Below, in pieces: positions 1-12,126 of a stretch of DNA of 64,000 nucleotides. The DNA comes from Clarkia xantiana subsp. parviflora (taxonomy: Eukaryota; Streptophyta; Magnoliopsida; Myrtales; Onagraceae). The stretch is taken from the NCBI GenBank assembly GCA_036873135.1, contig JAPTYO010000010.1, forward strand, positions 18,097,772 to 18,161,771, written 5' to 3'. Below the pieces are notes generated by a model, which saw only the letters and a list, made by a program, of their open reading frames with translations, did not search any database and was not told the origin of the DNA. The first letter of the stretch is position 1. Each line of letters opens with the position of its first letter. Both the position numbers and the translations under genes were made by a program.

Positions 1-317
1 GACATTTCATAAATGACTAGTATTAACCACACACATAATTCTGAAGAAGACAGTTGTTGTCAAAATAAATATTTTTTTTAAATCTTATCATATTAAGATA
101 TAACATACTCTCATATAAATTAATATAATAATAATAATAAAGTCACATTACAATGCACATTACAACACATACCAAACACTGTAATCTAACATTACACTCC
201 ACATTACAGCACAACCAAACACTGTAATCTAACATTACAATTAATCTCACATTACGTTTTACATTACTTTTAATCTCACATTTCAAGTAATTACATTACG
301 TCCATCCAAACGCCCCC
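1..317. mobile_element. Right part of a Tourist-like (PIF/Harbinger) MITE, cut by the window edge
   Basis: The sequence ends in the inverted terminus TCCATCCAAACGCCCCC at 301-317, followed by TAA at 318-320, the target duplication typical of PIF/Harbinger elements. The same interior text (repeated CATTACA words, 'ccacacacataat', 'agttgttgtcaaaata') recurs in the complete element at 58416-59197, so this is a second copy of that family with its left part outside the window. It has no coding capacity. Confidence 0.75.
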
Positions 318-320
318 TAA

Positions 321-1134
321 GGGTTTCAGAATATAGGCAAGGTTTGGTCATTCTTTTTTTGGCAAGAAAAGTTGCATCCATTATTATTCATATATGCCAA
401 TAGATTTTTATAGCCCAATATAGGCCATTGCTTTTTCAATGGAGTCACGATCAGCTTTGCTGGAAAAATATATGGTAATGACTTTACAATTTTCAATTCG
501 GGGAATGAAAAATTCATATATTTAATGCATCCGGCCATCATAATCTCAATTTCGTCTCGATTCGTTGATTAATGATCAGTAACAACTTCATTAATAGTAA
601 CATTTCCTTTTGTATTTATGTAGATACCATTTATGCATGTCCTAATTCTCTTATATATTCCATTCAAAGTGAAGAATTCTGATATTTCTTTCTCTTTTTC
701 AGTGCTCGTCATCTTTCTAAGTCGAGTTCAAACGCAAGTCCTGTTATGGTAGAGTTTAGGTAAGGTTATGTTCGTCTAATGGAGCTTCGTGATAGCTCGC
801 CGCCAGAATATTGTTTTATCTTGGAAGACAATTGCTCATGATTATATTCTAGCACAATTAATGAGTTGATGAATAGGCGGAATTGTTTTAAAGCAACTAT
901 GATCAGTACGAGACTCTGTGATAATTTATTTGTTCATTTGATTCAGAAAATTCTCATTTTACGTGCAATATTTTCCAATGTTATCCCTTTCACGAGGATA
1001 TCACTCATTGTTACATAAAGTTAAAATATAATCTGGAAAAAAAAACATAACTTATACCATATCGATATTGGTTCGTGAAGAAAATGAGTTGCATATTGGC
1101 ATATTGTTAGTGCTAGTTTTTTTAATAAAAAGTA
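321..1134. other. AT-rich intergenic stretch with no recognised gene
   Basis: Short open frames occur here but none resembles a known protein or shows a convincing splice structure. I see no RNA gene and no clear repeat boundary. Confidence 0.5.
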
Positions 1135-2848
1135 TCTATCTATATATAATATAATCTTGAAAAGTTTAACAACATGTTGACAAATAAGCTTTTTAAGCTA
1201 TTTTATCTTTCCTAATGTCAAATTAATCATTTTTTATTCGTCCATGTCATGACTTACCATAGTGAATCATAGGTGGCATGCCACATGGTTTAGTTCTAAG
1301 TGCTCCAAAGATCCTTATTCATTCTCAAAGATGTTACAAATTTTTTTGTAACATCACATATCTTTATTTCACATGCATAAGTTACATTATAGTGATTTTA
1401 TGATTTTTTAAGCTTTTTTATGTATTAATTTTCATAGAATACTAAAATAAATATTTCGGAAAATTAGTATGTGAGTCTTTATTAATTTTATATTAACATT
1501 TTTATTATAAAATAGTCTATTGACTAAACTTTCAGTATATTACATATTTTTAATTAAAATAATTAATATATCTACATGTTACTTTAATGTAATTTGATAT
1601 AACCAATCCAAACTATATAATTTATTATGTATGTAAAAAATATACTTATATTATTTTTCATTATAATATTTAAGTTATGAGAATTATTTTTTTGTTTTAT
1701 AAAATATATATAGGTAATACATTTGTAAGGAAGCATATAATGTTGACAAAAGAAAACGATTTTTTTACTCAATTATGTTGGTTCAAATAGGTTGTATATT
1801 ACACTTGCTTATGTGACATCATCTTTTTATATAAGTAGACACTTCAAAATTATTCAAAACTTCCACATGCAATCTTGAAAGATATTATCATTTTTAGTGT
1901 GTTACTTTACATTTAATAATAATAATAATAATAATATAAAAAATAAAATGAATGTTCTATTTGTGCTTAATTTTTGCCATACTCATTTATCTCATAACAT
2001 TTTCCTAAATTTTATTTAGTCGTAAAAATATTGACAAAAAAACTAATTTTATGAATAGAGGTATTTAACAATATTATAAATGTAAAATTAATCATATAAT
2101 ATAATTAGAAAAAATGGTAGAAATGATTTATAACTAAGTCATTTAATTACATATTCTCTAACTTCATTATTCTATAATTATTGATATGTACATTTTTTAA
2201 AATCATAATATATCTAAATTTATAATAAAAATAAGTATAAAATTTTTATACTCTACGAAGAGCGTGAATATGTTACTTACTAATAAAATTCTTAATTGAC
2301 TTCTTAATGATAGTGAAACAACTCTCTTTTATAATATATTACTTCATCATAACATATGTAATAGTTATTTAGTTACTTATTAAAATACATATATTCAATT
2401 TAATTTTTGTCATAAATAAGATACAAATAAAAATCATAAAAGTTAAGTTGAGCAACTTTAATTAACAACATATGTCAGTAAATTTATATATTATTTTTCT
2501 TGCAAACTCATACTAATTATCCATCAAATATATTAATATATATATATATTCAATATTATCTAAATAATAACTAATTAATCTTTATTAAATAAATTCCATT
2601 AATTAAAAATAATACATTTTATGAATATATTTCATATATAAATTATTCTCTATTTATGTATATATTATACATATATTTAATAAAAAAATTGTAAAAAATA
2701 TCATTATAATTTGTATTCACTTAATAAAACCATTTTTACATTATGCATTATAAAAAATAAATTAAACATGTAAAAATAATGAAATGAATTACAATAGATT
2801 AAATTTATTATTTACCTACCGTGCAAAGCGCGGGCCAACCACATAGTA
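1135..2848 (+). mobile_element. Probable non-autonomous Helitron-like element
   Basis: The left end reads TCTATCTATATATAATATAA, the usual look of plant Helitron 5' ends. A near-identical start occurs at 60487. The right end carries a small GC hairpin, CCGTGC-AAA-GCGCGG, at 2819-2833 in otherwise AT-rich DNA, followed after about 10 bases by CATAGT, a diverged version of the CTAG(T) terminus. The interior is about 85 percent A+T with no open frame of note. The exact ends are uncertain because Helitrons leave no target duplication. Confidence 0.45.
1917..1935. repeat. (AAT)n microsatellite
   Basis: A short run of AATAATAAT trinucleotides lies inside the AT-rich Helitron-like unit. Confidence 0.7.
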
Positions 2849-3514
2849 TTATATATATTTAGTAATCTATGTTATTATTATTACGGGGTATTTATTACAG
2901 GCCAATAAACTATTTGAGATGGGCCCAAAAAATAAACGATTTGAGAAGTATTGGGCTTCTAAGCCCTATAGAGCAGCAATGTTTCTATGTCTATTCGATC
3001 CTTAAGTATAGGGTAACAAAAACAACACACCTATAGTTAGGATTAACTGCGGATGACAAACATGTCAAATTAGAGATTACACAAACATAGTGAGTAACAT
3101 TAGAAGGTGGTCCCTAGAACATACTACATACCATCACTCTCTAGATTGTAAATCGATGCGCGAACTGAATTGTAATATTCTGAAAAGAGCATTGACAATT
3201 GAATTTTACAACCCGTTTTCCCTAATATTCGGTTAAAAAAATAATTGACCCAAAATGTAAACTTTTAAGGCCACTGAGGGAGGGAGGATTGTGACATTTC
3301 ATAAATTTATTATTATCCGTGAATCATTCGTCCACCAAACAAGTTGCAATGTGCATGATTTGTTTGCGTTCCTCATCCTGTCCCACTGTACATTATGTAT
3401 AGCTAGCTAATAACAAACCAGGTTTTCTATTTCTTTACCTGTTCGATTTCTACTTCATTAGAAAAAATAAGAACACATCAAAACAAATTTACGGATGATT
3501 TACGAGTTAATTAA
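2849..3514. other. Intergenic DNA downstream of the GPI-anchored protein gene
   Basis: No gene is recognised. This is the 3' flank of the minus-strand gene that ends at 3515, so its 3' UTR and poly(A) site should lie here, but I cannot place them. Confidence 0.4.
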
Positions 3515-5130
3515 TTACAACGCAAAGAGATGATACATCATCAAGCAGAGGGACACGAGTAAAAGACCACTATCGGCGACATCAATGAATGTCAGCGAAT
3601 GGCTGCCTGAGATTTCTGAGGAGTCGACAGCTAAAGGCAAGCCGTCACTACTCAAAGAACATGATAGAGGATCGGAAGTGTTGGGATTCATCATCATGGC
3701 TCTTAAGACATTGGATACCGTATGGATATAAGATGTCTTGTTCTTGGAAAGGAGCCAAGTGAGACCCATGAGCTTGCAGTCCTTGTCATGCATCTTGGTG
3801 GTCCTATTCACCGGGTTTCTTGCAGCCGAAGCGTTATGGTGTAGCTGCAATTACAATTCATAACAAAATCCAAATGAGATGAGGAAATCATAACTCTAAC
3901 AACCAACACTATCATCTTTTCAGCATTCAAACTGTCATTTCTTAGACATGCAACATATACTTAACCAATGCAAATTAGCCACTAAAACAGAAACATATCT
4001 TGCAATAATTCAGAAACTGTGGCAACAAAAAAATAAGCTTCAACAAAATAGTTTCACAAGAATCCAAAACCTAGCTAGAAGCAAGGAAAAATCAACTAAA
4101 TAGAGAAAAGATAACATAATAATTTTTAAGAACAAACTCCTGTTTTGGTTCTTTTCAAATTCAGTCTTTATTTGGCTTGTATTGTGCAAATGGCCATGAC
4201 CCACCTTCAAGATCAGTTCTTAGTTCATGAATTTATTGCATAACTAATCAAACTAGTTCAGTTTTCAGGTTAATATAAATCCTAAAAACTACAAAATCTA
4301 AATAGACCATTTGATCAAGTAACTAAGAACCCAAGTTGGTAAGTTTCAAGGCAATGCTTGACATTTATGACTTCACTATTGAATCATAGGCAAAATCACA
4401 CCATCAAGAATACTACATGCGAGTTAACTAACTATGTCTCATAGGTTCGAACTTGTGAGTTAATGCAAAATATACAGCTTGAAGCAATTGGAAATAAGAA
4501 AGGTTGGCTCACCATATGGAGAGTGTTCAAGCACTTTGAGCAGCCATTGAGGCCATTTGCAGAGCAATCTCTCTCCAATCTCTTCACATTCGCATTCCCC
4601 TCCAATTTCCCGTTCTCGGTTATGTGGAAGTTCTCTGGGCAGCTCAGGGGATGCAGCCTGATGCCGCAGTAGCAGTAAACGACGTCGCAGGTCTCGTTGG
4701 GCGGCGCCAGCTTTATCCCCTCAGCTTTCAGCGCCTTACCCAGACCTTCCACGCACGTCTCTGAGTCATCGGGAAGCAGCGGCATGTCGTATGTCGGCGA
4801 GCGGCCGGGAACGGCTAGGGCGGTGGCGGAGTAGGCTGAATAGAGCCATGCGGCAAGGACGGGACAGCAGCGGGCACGGTGGAGCTCGCCGTAGACGTTG
4901 CCCTTTGGGACGGGGCAGGCGGACTTGACGGCGTGGAAGAGGTCGTCTGAGAGGTCGAGTGGACAGCCCTCCTTGTCGGATTGCTCGGGGAATGCGGGGA
5001 TGATAGCCGCCGGGGTTAGGTTCAAGTAGAGAGTCTGGATGGTGGTGGTGTCAGCGTCGGCGCCGGCGTATATGGCCGGAAAGAGAATGCCGGGAAGGAG
5101 TAGAAAGATGATGATTAAGGTTGGTGACAT
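3515..5130 (-). CDS. GPI-anchored cysteine-rich surface protein, At4g28100-like (2 exons)
   Basis: Exon 1 is 5130-4513 and exon 2 is 3844-3515; the intron is GT-AG in phase 0 and the protein is 315 residues. I chose the Met at 5130 because it starts a typical signal peptide (MSPTLIIIFLLLPGILFPA); an upstream Met at 5181 would bury it. The ectodomain has paired cysteines in family-typical motifs: CPLDLSDDLF near 56, CCPVLAAWLYSAYSATAL near 88, LPDDSETCV near 119, NETCDVVYCYCGIRLHPLSC near 145 and CSKCL near 197. Exon 2 adds DCKLMGLTWLLSKNKTSYIHTV and ends in a hydrophobic tail (GLLLVSLCLMMYHLFAL) after small residues, as expected for a GPI-attachment signal. N-x-S/T sites suggest glycosylation. 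The protein should sit on the outer face of the plasma membrane. Its biochemical role is unknown. Family assignment rests on remembered similarity to the uncharacterised GPI-anchored protein At4g28100. Confidence 0.88.
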
Positions 5131-6082
5131 TTGTCTTGAGTGAGAAGAAACAGAGTAAGAAAGTGCAATGAGGAATTGCACTAGTGCAGTGTGATGATGA
5201 AAAAAAGATAGTCGGAGAAAGTAAATAGATCGACTTAGAGTAAAAATGACTATTTGGTATGCTTGATTTTCTTCAAAGCTTATAATATGAGCTAGCTGGG
5301 GAAAGTGCCTTTTATTTTATTCCTATGGTCACTACCCTGGTTATGGACCAGGCTCTGCAACACCACACCATCGTTACATGGTTACCGAACTTGTGTTAAA
5401 TATATATACCTTAATATAATAAATACATACTATGTAAAAATCGAATAAATTCGAACTCGACTCGAATAAGTTTTTGATAAACTAAAATGAAGCATGAATA
5501 GAGCTCGCAGCCATCTTAATCTAGTACAATTAAACTTGTACTAGATTCAATACCATAAAAAATTCGACTTGACTCAAAATTTAACAATTCAAATTTAAAT
5601 ATCAACCAACTGGTTTATATAATTTACAAGTAGCTTGACTAGCTTATATATCTAACTAATAAAAGAACTTTTTATCTATGTAATAAAATCCAAATATAAA
5701 AATAGTAGAATTTAATTTTTTTTATACCAAACTAACACACGCCATTATTATTATTAAAGAGAACTCAGCGTCGCTGTGAAAGCAACACATGTTAGTTTCC
5801 TAAAAAGAAAAATTGAAGCTCTAGATTTGCTTATATGTTTTATTTTAAAATCGTATAGACATATATATATCCATTATTATATATGAATATATATAAACCT
5901 TTAAATTTTAAACAGTGTAAAAAACTGAAAATTATTCTTTAATTTTTATATTAATAAATAAATTATATTTTACTTCTAGATCTTTTTAGCTATTTAATAG
6001 TTTTCATTTAAGGCAACACTTAAAAAACGATCAATTTTTGTCACCCGGTTCATATTAAAACAAGCTAAAAACCTAATCACTA
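5131..6082. other. Upstream region of the GPI gene and AT-rich intergenic DNA
   Basis: This must contain the promoter of the minus-strand gene, but no single TATA position stands out. Beyond about 5400 the sequence is AT-rich without recognisable genes. Confidence 0.4.
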
Positions 6083-6515
6083 TTTCAAGTTTTCACCATG
6101 TTAGTTTTAGGTGTCTCGGGTTTATATTGTTGCTAATATGTGTTTTATGTTTCGTTTTATTGCTTTATTTTATTTATGTCTATTTTTTCTTTTAAATTTG
6201 ACGGAATTTGGTCGAATGACTCCATAAATTCAATAGCAACAGCATTTAAAGAAGAGAAAATAACGAAATGTTAATTTTACTTACATTTAACTTATGTCAA
6301 TTACTATGTATATATAGTGAAATTGAATAATTTATGTAAAATTGAGATTCAATTTAGGTTAATTGACATAAATATATATGAATTGAAAAAAACTCATACC
6401 CAAATCCGTCAAATTTAACTGGAAAAAAAATGGACGAAAAACAAAAAAGAAACCAAAACGAAATACGTGACGCCTATTAGCAATGAAAATAAAACATGTG
6501 ACACCTATAGGTAAC

Positions 6516-7176
6516 TGTTGGAACCATGGTAAAATATTAAACCAAAGGCGACGACTAACCAGAGATTAAGAAAAAGGTGTTCTGAAGGAATGTACTCTAG
6601 ATGATGCCAAAACCACAAATCCACAAGAACAGTACAAAAAGGCGATGACGCCAATAAACCTATCATATAAGGAATGAGGAGGTGGCGACCAGCTAAGTAC
6701 CAACTTGGAGGAAACCCATCATCTTAAAGAATGGTGAGGTGGCGACCTGCTTGACACCGCCACATAGGGAAACCTACTCTCCTAAGTAAAAGTGAGGTAA
6801 CAACCTACTTGTTAGATGCTTGACGTCGTCATAAGGAAAACCACTCTCCTAAGTAAAAGTGAGGTGGCGACCTACTTGTCACCGCCACAAAAGTAAAGCC
6901 TCCTGGGAAGGTAACGCTGCTTAGAGTCGGTTCAAAACCTCTATAAATAGTAAGAACTTTATGTTCATTTATAAGATTAATAATTTCGATAGATTTATAT
7001 TAACTTAAGTTTCAGAGTGGAATCAACAGAACAACCCTGCATTTCTCAGGTCTCGACAAGGACAATCCAGTCAAGAAGAACAAGCTAGCCCACAAAGTTT
7101 CAAACTTCAGAGAGACGTCCAAACGAGAACCATAACAGCCTCCATATAGGCTTAGCAGGACTTTGACGATCCAACA
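6516..7176 (+). mobile_element. Solo LTR, relative of the LARD-like element at 48924-53442
   Basis: It starts TGTTGGAACC and ends GACGATCCAACA, flanked by a perfect 5-bp duplication GTAAC at 6511-6515 and 7177-7181. A TATA-like CTATAAATAG sits at about 6943. The word ACTTAAGTTTCAGAGTGGAA downstream also occurs, in reverse orientation and slightly diverged, in both LTRs of the element at 48924-53442. Degenerate units containing GAGGTGGCGACCTGCTTG at 6675-6900 match the reverse complement of repeats in those LTRs. No internal region remains, so this is a solo LTR left by recombination. Confidence 0.8.
6660..6900. repeat. Degenerate tandem units inside the solo LTR
   Basis: Three to four imperfect units of roughly 65-75 bp share words such as CTCTCCTAAGTAAAAGTGAG and GTGGCGACCTACTTG. 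Spacing and identity vary, as expected for an old array. Confidence 0.6.
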
Positions 7177-7225
7177 GTAACAATTTAAATCTGGAACACC
7201 TAAAAGTAACATGGTGCAAACATGA

Positions 7226-7688
7226 GACAATAATGTTACACCAAAGAACAAATCTTACCATGAATGGGTTAGTAAAAGTTGCAATAACAGGAAAATTTTG
7301 CTTTTTTTTGTTTTTGTTTTTTTTTTTCATGTGTTGATCAAACATATAGTTCTGAGTTATCTTATCTGTGCAAAGGAATGGCGATAGATAGATGCATCTG
7401 ATATCCAGCTAGCAGTAGCACCAAGCCAAAGCAATGGTAGGGTTGTGGGCAGCAGACTTTTGGTTATTTTGCTAGGATGAAATTGGATACTTACATGATA
7501 CATCTAAAAAAATAGTACCAATGTTGTCCACCCCAATAATTCACATACAAAATCTAAGCTCACATAGTTGATTAGAGGGTAAGGAATGTAAGCAAACAAT
7601 TTCTTTAGGCTGTCGGCAATATATGTAGTATTATTATTTAGAAGTTGATGTCCACACTATTACGTAATGTTCGAGCTCTCCTGTTTAT
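7226..7688. other. Intergenic stretch with a T-rich tract
   Basis: There is no gene. T-rich runs at about 7302-7328 are the main feature, and they produce meaningless lysine-rich frames on the minus strand. Confidence 0.4.
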
Positions 7689-7697
7689 TTGTAAATA

Positions 7698-8449
7698 GGG
7701 TCAATAACCTGGAAGAGTTCTGAAGATTGGACCTTGTGAATTTGAGAGGTCTGAAGATTGAAATGGTGATAACTGAGGTATGAGGTTTGGACTTTGTGAT
7801 TTTTATGTTTTCCGTCCAAATTTTCTGTCAAATTTAACAGAATCACGTGAAATGTCATATTTACCCCTGACAATATTTTAAACAAATTAAAGTTTAATTA
7901 ATTGAACATGAAATGACAAAAATACCCCTTTCACTAATTAAAACATAACCCAACTCCGACCACCACCACGGCTCCCGCCGGCCACCACCCAACTCCGGCG
8001 ACCACCACCCAACTCCGGCGACCACCACTCACAGTCCGGCGACCCAACCAAACTCCGACGACCGCCACGATTGGCCTAAATCGAAGCAATCGGCCCCGAT
8101 CGGAGCCACAAAGCTCCGATCGGAGCTTTGTGGGCCCAATCGGGGCCGTGGTTGTGCTCGTCGGAGTTGGGTGGTGGTCGTCGGAGCGAGTGGTGGTCGC
8201 CGGAGCTGAGTGGTGGTCGCCGGAGTTGGTGGTGGCATTAACGACATTTTCGTCTTTTCATTTAAGCATTTGAGGTGGAAGAACATGTCAAGAACATGAC
8301 CAGTTTCCGTTAATTTTAACGGGAAAAACTAATGGAGACCTCTATTATCTACAAGTCAAAACTTCAGACCTCTAATATCACCAATTTAAACTTCAGACCT
8401 CTCAAATTCACATGGCCCAAACTTCAGGCCTCTCACAGGTTATTGACCA
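7698..8449. mobile_element. Foldback element with 9-bp target duplication (MULE-like MITE)
   Basis: The inverted ends are GGGTCAATAACCTG at the left and CAGGTTATTGACCA at the right. Both are flanked by a perfect 9-bp duplication TTGTAAATA at 7689-7697 and 8450-8458, the size made by Mutator-like transposases. The arms are long and imperfect (for example 'gaggtctgaag' against 'cttcagacctc'). The core at about 7950-8240 is unusually GC-rich, with repeated CAACTCCGGCGACCACCAC words on one side and their complement on the other. There is no transposase gene, so it would be mobilised in trans. Confidence 0.85.
8106..8133. repeat. Perfect 28-bp palindrome at the centre of the foldback element
   Basis: CCACAAAGCTCCGA and its exact reverse complement abut without a spacer. 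It is flanked by a further inverted pair (GGCCCCGAT and ATCGGGGCC), so the axis of the foldback lies here. Confidence 0.9.
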
Positions 8450-8458
8450 TTGTAAATA

Positions 8459-9242
8459 TATTAAACATTTCAACAACCAGCGCATGAATTGACTATGTTA
8501 ACGTAACACCAACAACAGTCTAATATAGTTAAGAGACTCGTCCATTAGGTCAAAAGTCTTCTTTCACAAACAACTTTCAGGTGGTTGTATTATAATAAAT
8601 GCTAATCCCGTGCACAACGTGGAAAAATTAATATCTAAATGAATATCTACTATCTACTACATATATAAAAGTCTCAGTCACCCTCACCTCCAAAAGTCAT
8701 GTCTTTTCACATTTAAATTTTACCACAATCTACTACATCTTTAATGTCTCTTCACATTTAAATTTTACCATAAAAAATAAATATTTCATAAGGTGATTTT
8801 AATTGAGATGAAATGTGCATCATTATAGTAATTAATAGTTTATAGATTGAGATAATTGGAATGAACAATAGATTGTAGCTTTACATTGTGCTTAATGTCG
8901 ATAATTTAGTGATTAATTGTGATAAAAATTGCATAATATCAAATGCGATTTAATTAATAATTAGTTAGATTATTTAGTTAACGAGATTGTAAATAAGTTA
9001 ATTCATTGAAAAATTCATAGTTAATGATATAGGGGACGTAGGGGTGGAGAGCGACCAAGTGGGATATGCAAGGTGAATGACCATAAAGACTTTGATTATC
9101 TATTATATATTTTGTGTGTAGTATTGAATAATGTTTTTTTTTTTTTTTTTTGTATTTGAAGGAACAAGATTTTATGGTTTGTAATTTCAATATTAGGATC
9201 AATTTAGATGTTGTATGTTTTTTTAAAATGGTTTTTATTAAC
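8459..9242. other. AT-rich intergenic DNA with a possible Helitron 5' end
   Basis: At about 8648 the text TCTACTACATATATAAAAGTC followed by 'accctcacctccaaaagtca' resembles the start of the Helitron at 60979 ('tcctcacccccaaaagtcac'). No matching 3' end in the same orientation was found, so this may be a fragment. There is no gene. Confidence 0.35.
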
Positions 9243-9275
9243 ACTAGAGAATGCAGCACGCGCTTTGTGCGTGCA
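9243..9275 (-). mobile_element. Helitron 3' terminus, minus strand
   Basis: On the minus strand a GC-rich hairpin (GCACGCAC and GCGCGTGC words) is followed by CTAGT at 9247-9243, the hallmark of a Helitron 3' end. The element would extend to the right, but its 5' end was not located. Confidence 0.45.
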
Positions 9276-11084
9276 TTCAATCTTTGACTATATTATAACT
9301 AAAATTAAAATCATAGATAATTATCAATCTCGTTAGTAGCAATTGTCTAACTGCATCATCGTATTTGAATTTGGACATTACTAAGATGTATTTTAACCGT
9401 AAATTGTCAGCAATTGGATAACTTACAAAAAAATTATAGGAAAACACACATTTCTTCCGGAATGATAGGAAAACACACATTTCTTCTGCTTTACCCCATA
9501 TGCTCAAACCTTTCTCTCCACCACCACACCCTTGACTCTCATCAACTTCGTCGTATCATCGACCAAAGTATATCTAATTATCTATAACTGTAAGTTATGC
9601 TTAAACTCTCTCTTCGGCCCATAACCAACCTCGACTCTCTTCAATATAATGTCGTCCTATCATCGACCAACAATCATTTTCCAACCGTGAAGATAAGTAT
9701 AGATGTAAATTGTGTTCCATTGTACTTTGAAGTCCGTATTTTTAACTTTACCAGTAGGTTCTTCCAAGATGCCGAGCCTTCTCTCTCTCTTTTCCACGCA
9801 CATGTTATAACCTGAATACTAATGTATGAGAAAAAATTGAATAATAATAATATGAATAACTAAGTAAGACCAAATGCATTCATATGTCAAGTGATCGATG
9901 TAATTAATATCACGTTTCTAGATAATATTAGAACAAGTGAGCCATATTAAAAAATTAAGATAGACTTCAACCCTCGGACATTAGTAAATTTGCATAGAAG
10001 ACGAGATGGAGTCAGCAACAACAGATGATGACTCTGCAACAACAATAATTAAATTTACATTAGATGAACAAAGTGTCAAAAATTAGAAGTGATAGAGAAG
10101 AAAATACAATTGGAAGGCGTAGGGTAGGGTTCTGTTGCGGTCGATTGTGTCCTCTTCTCTTCTTTGGTGGCCAGGGTGAACACTGACAAGGACGTTTGTG
10201 CTCCTGCCTTGCGATTATGGCGTGCGTGAATGTTGCATGACAAGGTAACTGGCCCAAAGTTCCGTGAATATCATTCGATAATGAAATGAATTGGTGTGAC
10301 CCTTCAATCAAAGAAAGAGATAAGATAACTGATTGTTGGAATTGGTGTGTCGCAGTGGAGCGGTGTGAAGGGAGAGCGTGGGCAATTTAAAGTGTGAGGA
10401 CGGTTTATAGTGTGAGGACGGTTTCAAATATTTAGATTTTTATTTATGTAATAGATTAAAGTTTTTTTTTTTTTTTAAATTTCAAATTTAGATCAAACCC
10501 TTGAATGGGAGTTACGCGTGCCTATTTTTGTATTTACCAATTAAAATATGCTTAGTTAGCAAAACAATCTTGATATTTACCATATTAGTATCTCATAATT
10601 CTCAGGATTTTTATATATTAATTTATCTTTCTATTACATAAATAAATATCCGATATTATAGTTAAGATAGAAACATGTCAACACCTAGAATTAAATGGAT
10701 TAGTTGTTGCCAAAAGAATCAATTAAATGGATTAGCTAGGCGCAAATAAATTGGACGTTGGTGGTCGTGATCCACACAGAACATGCAGGTGTTTGGAAGT
10801 TCTAACTTCTAAGCAATCCCTACAGTCTACACCAATAGCCTCTTCCTTTTTTTTCTTGCCCAGCTTTTTGATCATCCCAGTCTCGGGCCTGGATTTGGGC
10901 TCTCTTTAGCAAGATCATTGGGCCAGAACCCTGAGTAAACCCAGCCCAAAAGAACATTAAGTCCCCCTAATATATAATATATATGATATTGAATGAGGAT
11001 AATATATAATATATATGATATTGAATGAGGATAGAATGATTCGTAAAAAAAAAAAAATGAGGATAGAATGAGGATAGACCACTA
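9276..11084. other. Intergenic DNA with small tandem duplications
   Basis: Two near-identical copies of ATAGGAAAACACACATTTCT lie at about 9437-9489, and two copies of a roughly 32-bp AT-rich unit (ATATATATGATATTGAATGA) at about 10968-11032. A minus-strand frame at 10060-10311 has no recognised homology or splice context. No gene is called. Confidence 0.45.
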
Positions 11085-11352
11085 ATGCCTTTAATTTTTT
11101 ATTGCAGGATGCTATTGAAATCATTTAGAAGATACAAGATTCGCCACAATTATCGAGAGGCTAACAAAGTAGCGGATCTACTTGTAAAGGATGCAACTAG
11201 TTTGGAAGAAATCTCAGTTACTTTGGTGGATCCTCCTCCAAGAGTTCTATTGACTATTTTGTATGATTCCTTCGGCCATATGGAGCCTAGAGATATTACA
11301 TTGTAATTATTTGTAGTTTTTAGATAGTTCCCTAATTTACCAAAAAAAAAAA
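11085..11352 (+). pseudogene. 3' fragment of an L1-type LINE (RNase H tail plus poly(A))
   Basis: The plus-strand frame contains IRHNYREANKVADLLVKDA, the C-terminal signature of the RNase H domain in plant LINE ORF2 and related proteins. It runs to a stop at 11306. A short 3' UTR ends in TTTACC plus about 13 A at 11337-11352. The upstream reverse transcriptase is missing, so this is a heavily 5'-truncated insertion. A short tail of the same kind (TTTACCC plus A-run) recurs in the vestigial insertion at 46526-46555. Confidence 0.75.
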
Positions 11353-11364
11353 AAATATGATAGA

Positions 11365-11716
11365 GTAGCGTGTAAGCGAGTTAGGCTACTCGTGAACTAT
11401 TTGAGATTGACTTGGTTGATATTGAAATTCAACTCGTTAAATTTCAAGTCGAGTCAGAGCTTTTTCTGGTACTCGAGTGACTCACGAGCCTAATCGAGCA
11501 TTTTTTTCATTTTCGAGTCGAGTTCGAACTCGAGCTAAGGTGATCCATTTACGATTTAATCGAACAATTTTAAACTTGGCGAGCCGAGCTCGAACTCGTC
11601 GAGTATGGCACCAAGTCGAGATCGAGATTGAAAAATATAGGCTCGATTGAGTTCGGGTTCAAGTAAAGATTCGAGTCGAGTGAAATTTGGTAGTTACTCG
11701 ACTTGACTCATTGAAG
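11365..11716. mobile_element. MITE related to the nested element at 25844-26294
   Basis: It begins 'gtgtaagcgagttaggctac' and ends in 'gtagttactcgacttgactc'. The body is rich in CGAGTCGAGTTCGA words and matches the element at 25844-26294 along most of its length, including 'gatccatttacgatttaat' and 'gtatggcaccaagtcgag'. The ends are eroded and no target duplication was found. Confidence 0.55.
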
Positions 11717-12126
11717 TGTTCATTGCTTCATATATTAACCAAATGATGGAAAAATCTTCTATGTTTAGTATTTCTCCTTTTACTATTTGAATGATCGGAA
11801 TCGGAACGATGAAATTATTTTAAGTGTAAAAACAATATATATTAAAAATATTGTGCTTCTGAGAGACCCCCTAAAACACATTCCACAAAGCCAAAACTAA
11901 AAGAACTACGATACGCAATCATGATTGAATAATCCTACTGGTAAAGCAATTAGCGAGCGTTTACAATGACTAAAGTTCAAACCTTACACCCCTTAATGAG
12001 AGCTAGCTAACTTCAACCTTTTACACTCCCAGTCTAAAATTGTGCGATAATACCTGTACTAATATCATCATATACTCTGAGAAAAATGAAATCAACATGA
12101 TATAGTAGACATATCAAAATGAAAAA
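11717..12126. other. 3' flank of the laccase gene
   Basis: AT-rich DNA with no separate gene. The laccase 3' UTR and poly(A) site should lie here. Confidence 0.4.

Larger units (their letters stand above)
6083..7225. mobile_element. Foldback (long-TIR) element interrupted by a solo LTR
   Basis: The left arm (about 6090-6200) reads TTTTCACCATGTTAGTTTTAG then GTGTCTCGGGT. Its reverse complement is found, diverged, on the right as ACACCTAAAAGTAACATGGTG at 7196-7216, with more matching arm at about 6450-6510. The arms are split by the solo LTR at 6516-7176. Removing that LTR and one 5-bp repeat rejoins the right arm. The outer ends are approximate and no target duplication was identified. Confidence 0.5.

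Noticed and set aside
7012..7345. Two overlapping minus-strand frames of about 80 codons
   Set aside because: They lie across the solo LTR end and a T-rich tract, with no homology or splice context.
9597..9815. Plus-strand 72-codon frame
   Set aside because: No recognisable family, no flanking exons and AT-rich low-complexity surroundings.
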